Shown here: in pieces, positions 60,561 through 64,000 of the stretch
Numbering within the stretch: the first letter of the stretch is position 1
Layout: each line of letters opens with the position of its first letter
Assembly (NCBI RefSeq): GCF_014212135.1
Contig: NZ_JACJVQ010000005.1
Coordinates: 325,702-389,701 of the forward strand
Length of the DNA stretch: 64,000 nt
Source: Cohnella thailandensis
Lineage (GTDB): Bacteria; Bacillota; Bacilli; Paenibacillales; Paenibacillaceae
Direction: 5' to 3'
Notes under the pieces: generated by a model
The model's database searches: none
What the model saw: only the letters and a program-made list of their open reading frames with translations
Told to the model about the DNA's origin: nothing
Position numbers and translations under genes: made by a program

Positions 60561-60986
60561 ATGGAAACGAGTCAACCGACGAAAGTAACCGTGCAAGCCG
60601 TCATTCAAGCCCCTATCGAGAAGGTATGGCGCTATTGGACCGAGCCGGACCATATTACGAAGTGGAACCAAGCGTCCGAGGACTGGCATGCGCCGAGAGC
60701 CGAGAACGATCTGCGGGTCGGCGGCAAGTTTTCGACGCGGATGGAAGCGAAGGATGGCAGCATGGGTTTTGATTTTGCAGGCGTCTACGACGTCGTGAAA
60801 CGCCACGAGGCGATCGGCTACACCCTCGGAGACGAGAGAAGAGTGGATATTGCCTTCGTCGATCAAGGCAACGAGACGAAGGTCATTGAAACGTTCGACG
60901 CGGAAAGCTCCAATCCCGTCGAGTTCCAGAAAGCAGGCTGGCAAGCGATCATGGATAACTTCAAAGCCTATACCGAGCAAAACTAA
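60561..60986 (+). CDS. SRPBCC (AHSA1-like) protein
   Basis: 141 residues. The START/Bet v1-like pattern is clear: VTVQAVIQAPIEKVWRYWTE, PDHITKWNQASEDWHAPRAE, NDLRVGGKFSTRMEAKDGSM, and the C-terminal helix FQKAGWQAIMDNFKAYTEQ. It forms a deep ligand pocket; the ligand is unknown. GAGAGGTG precedes the ATG. Position directly downstream of the SigJ-like gene, followed by a terminator, suggests a two-gene operon. Confidence 0.9.
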   Translation: METSQPTKVTVQAVIQAPIEKVWRYWTEPDHITKWNQASEDWHAPRAENDLRVGGKFSTRMEAKDGSMGFDFAGVYDVVKRHEAIGYTLGDERRVDIAFVDQGNETKVIETFDAESSNPVEFQKAGWQAIMDNFKAYTEQN

Positions 60987-60998
60987 TCATCAAGAAGA

Positions 60999-61033
60999 AG
61001 ACGCCGGAAAGATGCCCGGCGTCTTTCTTTTTG
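60999..61033 (+). terminator. Terminator after the SRPBCC gene
   Basis: AGACGCCGG (60999-61007) pairs with CCGGCGTCT (61016-61024), then TTCTTTTT. Confidence 0.88.
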
Positions 61034-61064
61034 AACCCTAGTACGAGCATGCTCTCCGTTAGCC

Positions 61065-61481
61065 TTAACCTTGTGCCGCATCCATGTTCATGTAGTTAAT
61101 GGCCCACAGATGTCCGTCCAAGTCCACGAAGCCCCAATGATACATGAACCCATGATCTTCAGGTTCAGCGTGCAATTTCCCGCCCAAGGAGACCGCGGTA
61201 TTCACGATTTCATCGACCCTTTCCCGGCTCTCGAAGGCCAATGCGATCGTCATCTGCGCATACTTGCTCGTATCGACGGATTCCTTCTCCGTGAGCGTAT
61301 TAAAGAATGCTTGATTGATCAGCATGACCTGCAGGTTATCGCCGATCACGATGGCTACCGAAGTCTCGTTATCGGGGAATTGCGGGTTGAGCTCGAATCC
61401 GAGTCCGGTGAAGAACGCTTTTGATTGTTCCACGTTTTTTACAGGCAGGTTGAAGCTCGTGAATGCGGACGTTAATGCCAT
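61065..61481 (-). CDS. VOC (glyoxalase/extradiol dioxygenase fold) protein
   Basis: 138 residues with two beta-alpha-beta-beta-beta units: FTSFNLPVKNVEQSKAFFTG, VAIVIGDNLQVMLIN, then IALAFESRERVDEIVNTA and YHWGFVDLDGHLWAINYMN. It is like the glyoxalase-related resistance/unknown VOC proteins. Reaction unknown. ATG 61481 (MALTSAF) is preferred because GGGGTG is eight bases upstream; ATGs two and five codons earlier are possible. Confidence 0.82.
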   Translation of the reverse strand: MALTSAFTSFNLPVKNVEQSKAFFTGLGFELNPQFPDNETSVAIVIGDNLQVMLINQAFFNTLTEKESVDTSKYAQMTIALAFESRERVDEIVNTAVSLGGKLHAEPEDHGFMYHWGFVDLDGHLWAINYMNMDAAQG

Positions 61482-61620
61482 TTTCATACACCCCATCGTT
61501 AAATGAATTTGGTTGTCATTGATGTCTTCGTTTAATTAGACGACGGCTGATTCGGAAATTCATCGGTCTAGTTCTAGCAGAGGCGCAAATCCGCCAAAGT
61601 GGTGCGCCCCGTACCCTACA

Positions 61621-61738
61621 TTCGCTAGCACTGAGTTAGCGAAGACGTCAGGCGGTCGATACCGCTAGATTCCTTTTGTGCTTGCCATTATGCCAAGCAC
61701 AACCGTCCCCTTCGCCTAATAAAATATAGGCGAGGAGG
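61621..61738 (+). promoter_or_regulatory. Four tandem hairpins before the lipase gene
   Basis: TTCGCTA/TAGCGAA (61621-61643), GCGGT/ACCGC (61652-61665), TTGTGCTTG/CAAGCACAA (61676-61702) and TCGCCTA/TAGGCGA (61712-61733). The last abuts the GAGGAGGGA ribosome site. The region 61497-61746 holds no gene. Confidence 0.5.
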
Positions 61739-61746
61739 GAAGGGGC

Positions 61747-62538
61747 ATGGGAACGAACGGATTCGACGTACGCAGGGCCATTCTGCTGGCGGGCATGTGC
61801 GGTCAGACGTATAAGCAATACGATCATCCGGACGGCAGCTTCATCGTTCCTGCTCCTTATGCGGCGGTGGCGGCGTTCGACGCCCAGTCGCTGAATCGCA
61901 ATCGCGAGCTTTTCGGCTTCATCCTCGAATCGGAGGAAGAGGTCGTCATCGCGTTCCGCGGTACGAGCTCGACGTCCGATTGGCTGTCCGACGCGATCGC
62001 GTACCAGATGAAGTACCCCTATTGCCGCCATGCGGGGCAGACGCATCGCGGCTTTACCCAGATCTATAAGTCGGCGAGAGCCGGCATAATGAGCGCGCTT
62101 GCCCGTCTCAGCAAAGAGAAGAGGCTGGTCGTCACGGGACACAGCCTCGGAGGAGCGCTGGCTACGCTGTGCGCGCTGGACGTCGCGACGAACGTGTCTT
62201 TTCGCTCCTGCGCCGTCTACACGTTCGGGTCGCCGAGAGCCGGAGATCCAAGCTTCGTTCGGGCGTTCATGGATGCGGTTCCGAACTCCCATCGGGTCAG
62301 CAACCTGTTCGACGCGGTCCCCTATCTTCCGCCGATCGTTTTCCGGCTGCCGCGAAGCAGCAAGGTCTACGAATATCGGCACGTCCGCACCGTCCATACG
62401 ATGGAGTTCCGCAAGAGGACGATGTCCGGCAATCACGTGATCGGCAGTTACTTCTGGGAGCTGGCGAAGAAGGATCCCGCTTATACGTCCGCTCTGTGCG
62501 CGGCCAATCCCGGCTTCTGTCCGACGCGTCCGCAATAA
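61747..62538 (+). CDS. Class 3 lipase-like alpha/beta hydrolase
   Basis: 263 residues. The nucleophile elbow is VVTGHSLGGALATLCALD; the catalytic Asp is likely in VSNLFDAVPYLPP and the His in MSGNHVIGSYF. VIAFRGTSSTSDWLSDA is the oxyanion/entry block of lipase class 3. There is no signal peptide, so it is probably intracellular. GAGGAGGG precedes the ATG, just after a hairpin. A short hairpin with Ts (62555-62582) follows. Confidence 0.9.
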   Translation: MGTNGFDVRRAILLAGMCGQTYKQYDHPDGSFIVPAPYAAVAAFDAQSLNRNRELFGFILESEEEVVIAFRGTSSTSDWLSDAIAYQMKYPYCRHAGQTHRGFTQIYKSARAGIMSALARLSKEKRLVVTGHSLGGALATLCALDVATNVSFRSCAVYTFGSPRAGDPSFVRAFMDAVPNSHRVSNLFDAVPYLPPIVFRLPRSSKVYEYRHVRTVHTMEFRKRTMSGNHVIGSYFWELAKKDPAYTSALCAANPGFCPTRPQ

Positions 62539-62554
62539 AAGCAAATAGATGGTT

Positions 62555-62583
62555 TGCCGTCCCTTGCGGGGCGTTTTTTTTTG
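62555..62583 (+). terminator. Terminator after the lipase gene
   Basis: GCCGTCCC, loop TTGC, GGGGCG, then nine Ts. Confidence 0.7.
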
Positions 62584-62624
62584 CGACGGCTCAAGATAAC
62601 CCGATTGCAAACGAAGACCGGATA

Positions 62625-62680
62625 TTGACAGATAAAGCTAATCGAGCGTACCATGGATTCAACCTAATAACATAGTTATT
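62625..62680 (+). promoter_or_regulatory. LysR-gene promoter with downstream palindrome
   Basis: TTGACA (62625-62630), 18-base spacer, TACCAT (62649-62654). A palindrome AATAAC-ATA-GTTATT (62666-62680) lies at the start of the transcript, a position suited to autorepression. Confidence 0.55.
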
Positions 62681-62706
62681 TAATCGGAAAAGTAGGAAGT
62701 GATCGG

Positions 62707-63588
62707 GTGAACATCGAGAACATGGAAGCGTTCGTGTACGTGATTCATTACGGCAGCTTCAACAAGGCGGCGGACGCGCTGTTTCTGTCGCAGCCTTCGG
62801 TGACGGCGCGCATTCAATCGCTGGAGCGGGAGCTGAATTGCCGTCTGTTCGACCGGATCGGCAAGCAGGTGCAGGTGACCGAAGAAGGCAAGCGATTCCT
62901 TCCGTACGCGCAGCAGCTCCTTCAAATTTATCGCAAAGGCAAGGAGCATGTTCAGTACAAAAAGCAGCTGCCGAACGAGCTGAGAATCGGCTGCACGGTG
63001 TCCGTCGCCAACTATCTGATTCCGGGCTTGCTCCCCGCCATGAGGGAGAAATATCCGCAGATCCGGTTCAAGCTGCAGACCGGAACGACCGACGAGCTGG
63101 CGGCCAAGGTGCTGAACAAGGAAGTGGACATCGCCTTCTCGCGGCCTGTGAACCATCCGGAGATTCGTTCCGTCAAGCTGCTGCTCGACCCGATCCGGCT
63201 GCATGTGTACGAGGGTCACCCTTTTCTTCGGGAGGAGAACTTGAGCATCGAAGCGATCGGGGACGAGCCGCTCGTCTTCTTCGAATGCGGGGCGCTCGAC
63301 TGGCTGCGGATTCACCGGGTGTTCGAATCGCTCAATCGGCCCCCGAGGATCGAATTCCAGACGGACAACTCGGAGACGGCGAAGAAGCTCGTGCTGCGCA
63401 AAGCCGGAATCTGCTTCCTGCCGGGCATCTGCGCCAGCCAAGAGGTGGCGGAGGGGAAGCTGTTCCCGATCGATTTTCCCGAGACGTCGGGCATCTCCAT
63501 GCAGACCTGCCTGATCTCGTTTCAAGGCGAGCATACGGAGATCGTCCAGGAATTCGCCTCGATGATGAAGTCTCGTACGGGAGTTTGA
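62707..63588 (+). CDS. LysR-family transcriptional regulator
   Basis: 293 residues. The HTH is MEAFVYVIHYGSFNKAADAL followed by FLSQPSVTARIQSLERELNC; the effector-binding domain has LRIGCTVSVANYLIPGLLPA and DIAFSRPVNHPEIRSVKLL. The start is GTG 62707, with AGGAAGTG upstream. A substrate-binding lipoprotein gene follows on the same strand 157 bases later with its own promoter, so this regulator may control it. The effector is unknown. Confidence 0.9.
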   Translation: MNIENMEAFVYVIHYGSFNKAADALFLSQPSVTARIQSLERELNCRLFDRIGKQVQVTEEGKRFLPYAQQLLQIYRKGKEHVQYKKQLPNELRIGCTVSVANYLIPGLLPAMREKYPQIRFKLQTGTTDELAAKVLNKEVDIAFSRPVNHPEIRSVKLLLDPIRLHVYEGHPFLREENLSIEAIGDEPLVFFECGALDWLRIHRVFESLNRPPRIEFQTDNSETAKKLVLRKAGICFLPGICASQEVAEGKLFPIDFPETSGISMQTCLISFQGEHTEIVQEFASMMKSRTGV

Positions 63589-63643
63589 CGCGAACGATTC
63601 AAAAGTTGTATTTATCGATAGATTTTCTCTATTGGGAGTCGCA

Positions 63644-63710
63644 TTGACGCTGCCTGCCCCCGGTGATAAATTAGGTTCAACATAATCCTAACTTAACAGG
63701 TAGGAATTAT
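63644..63710 (+). promoter_or_regulatory. Promoter and dyad of the lipoprotein gene
   Basis: TTGACG (63644-63649), 17-base spacer, TAAATT (63667-63672). Immediately downstream ATAATCCTA (63682-63690) and TAGGAATTAT (63701-63710) form an inverted repeat with ten bases between. It is a candidate operator. Confidence 0.55.
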
Positions 63711-63745
63711 AAGTTATCACGCTAACGAGGGTGGAGGGGTCAAAA

Positions 63746-64000
63746 ATGAAAAAGTCCTTATCGGTATTAACGGCAGCAATCGGATTAGCCGTGGTGATGG
63801 GCGGGTGCGGCAACAATAGCTCGAACAACGCTTCCGGCGCCTCGCAGGCTCCGGCAACGGAGTCGGCGCCGGCGTCCTCGTCGGCAGCGGGCGGAACGGC
63901 AGAGGTTTCCCCTAGCGCAAGCGCCGAGAGCTCGGCTCCGGCGGAAGTCAAGAAAATCATCGTCGGGACGGGAACCCAGTTCCCGAAGGTCGCCTTTCTC
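63746..64000 (+). CDS. Substrate-binding lipoprotein, N-terminal part (cut by window edge)
   Basis: 85 codons are visible and the frame is open at the right edge. MKKSLSVLTAAIGLAVVMGG followed by Cys21 is a lipoprotein signal with lipobox (MGGC). A low-complexity Ser/Ala/Pro linker follows (SAPASSSAAGGTAEVSPSAS). The mature domain begins VKKIIVGTGTQFPKVAFL, like periplasmic-type binding proteins for amino acids or organic solutes. GGAGGGG precedes the ATG. The ligand cannot be told from this fragment. Confidence 0.82.
   Translation, partial: MKKSLSVLTAAIGLAVVMGGCGNNSSNNASGASQAPATESAPASSSAAGGTAEVSPSASAESSAPAEVKKIIVGTGTQFPKVAFL

Noticed and set aside
1-64000. CRISPR arrays, tRNA or rRNA genes
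   Set aside because: No regularly spaced repeats, cloverleaf sequences or conserved rRNA stretches were noticed by eye.

Overview
This window reads as chromosomal DNA of an endospore-forming member of the Paenibacillaceae, most like Paenibacillus or Cohnella. It is GC-rich, densely coding and has strong AGGAGG-type ribosome sites. It carries sporulation-linked genes (ytxC, prkA, spoVR, abrB), a LiaFSR module, Bacillus-type SAM and T-box leaders, TGTNAN7TNACA nitrogen boxes and an Agr-type peptide system. I found no tRNA, rRNA, CRISPR array or intact insertion sequence.

Layout. 1-5.9 kb: end of a 5'-3' exonuclease, a secreted glycosidase-like protein, two small conserved proteins, a bacterial nitric oxide synthase, an HRDC protein and CorA. 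6.1-9.7 kb: a SAM-riboswitch methionine operon (metA-metI-metC). 9.8-13.6 kb: an EAL protein, mqnC (futalosine menaquinone route) and a membrane GGDEF protein with a degenerate active site. 13.8-20.5 kb: ytxC, Thr T-box, thrS, a 3D-domain protein, an ECF-like sigma factor and a soluble chemoreceptor. 20.6-25.3 kb: amtB with a nitrogen box, liaF-liaS-liaR, yugN-like. 25.5-29.6 kb: HtrA protease with a two-component pair. 29.6-39.4 kb: ispH, DUF2062, DAHP synthase, LLM oxidoreductase, glnA (beta type) with a nitrogen box, serC, trmL, abrB-like and an aminotransferase-fold protein lacking its lysine. 39.4-48.4 kb: Rieske and DUF2161 proteins, prkA, rocD, an AT-rich Agr-like island, a short-chain dehydrogenase and spoVR. 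48.5-54.7 kb: a decayed toxin-antitoxin pair, helD-recQ-pepP. 54.7-64 kb: a MerR-controlled dehydrogenase/flavin oxidoreductase locus, proline dehydrogenase, lactonase, SigJ-like sigma factor with SRPBCC partner, VOC protein, lipase, LysR regulator and the start of a lipoprotein.

The most unusual locus is 44.0-45.9 kb. An AgrB-type protease and a 41-residue cyclic-lactone peptide precursor lie between a six- to seven-helix membrane protein with no kinase domain and a LytTR DNA-binding protein with no receiver domain. This looks like an Agr peptide signal joined to a kinase-free 'membrane protein plus LytTR' switch. An 11-bp direct repeat with 21-bp period, the geometry expected for LytTR binding, lies upstream.

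Other points worth checking are divergent MerR-type promoters sharing a 19-bp spacer dyad, perfect nitrogen boxes at amtB and glnA, a lysine-less PLP fold, a degenerate GGDEF protein, and several structured leaders. All calls are from reading the sequence. Family names are from motif recognition and no database was searched.
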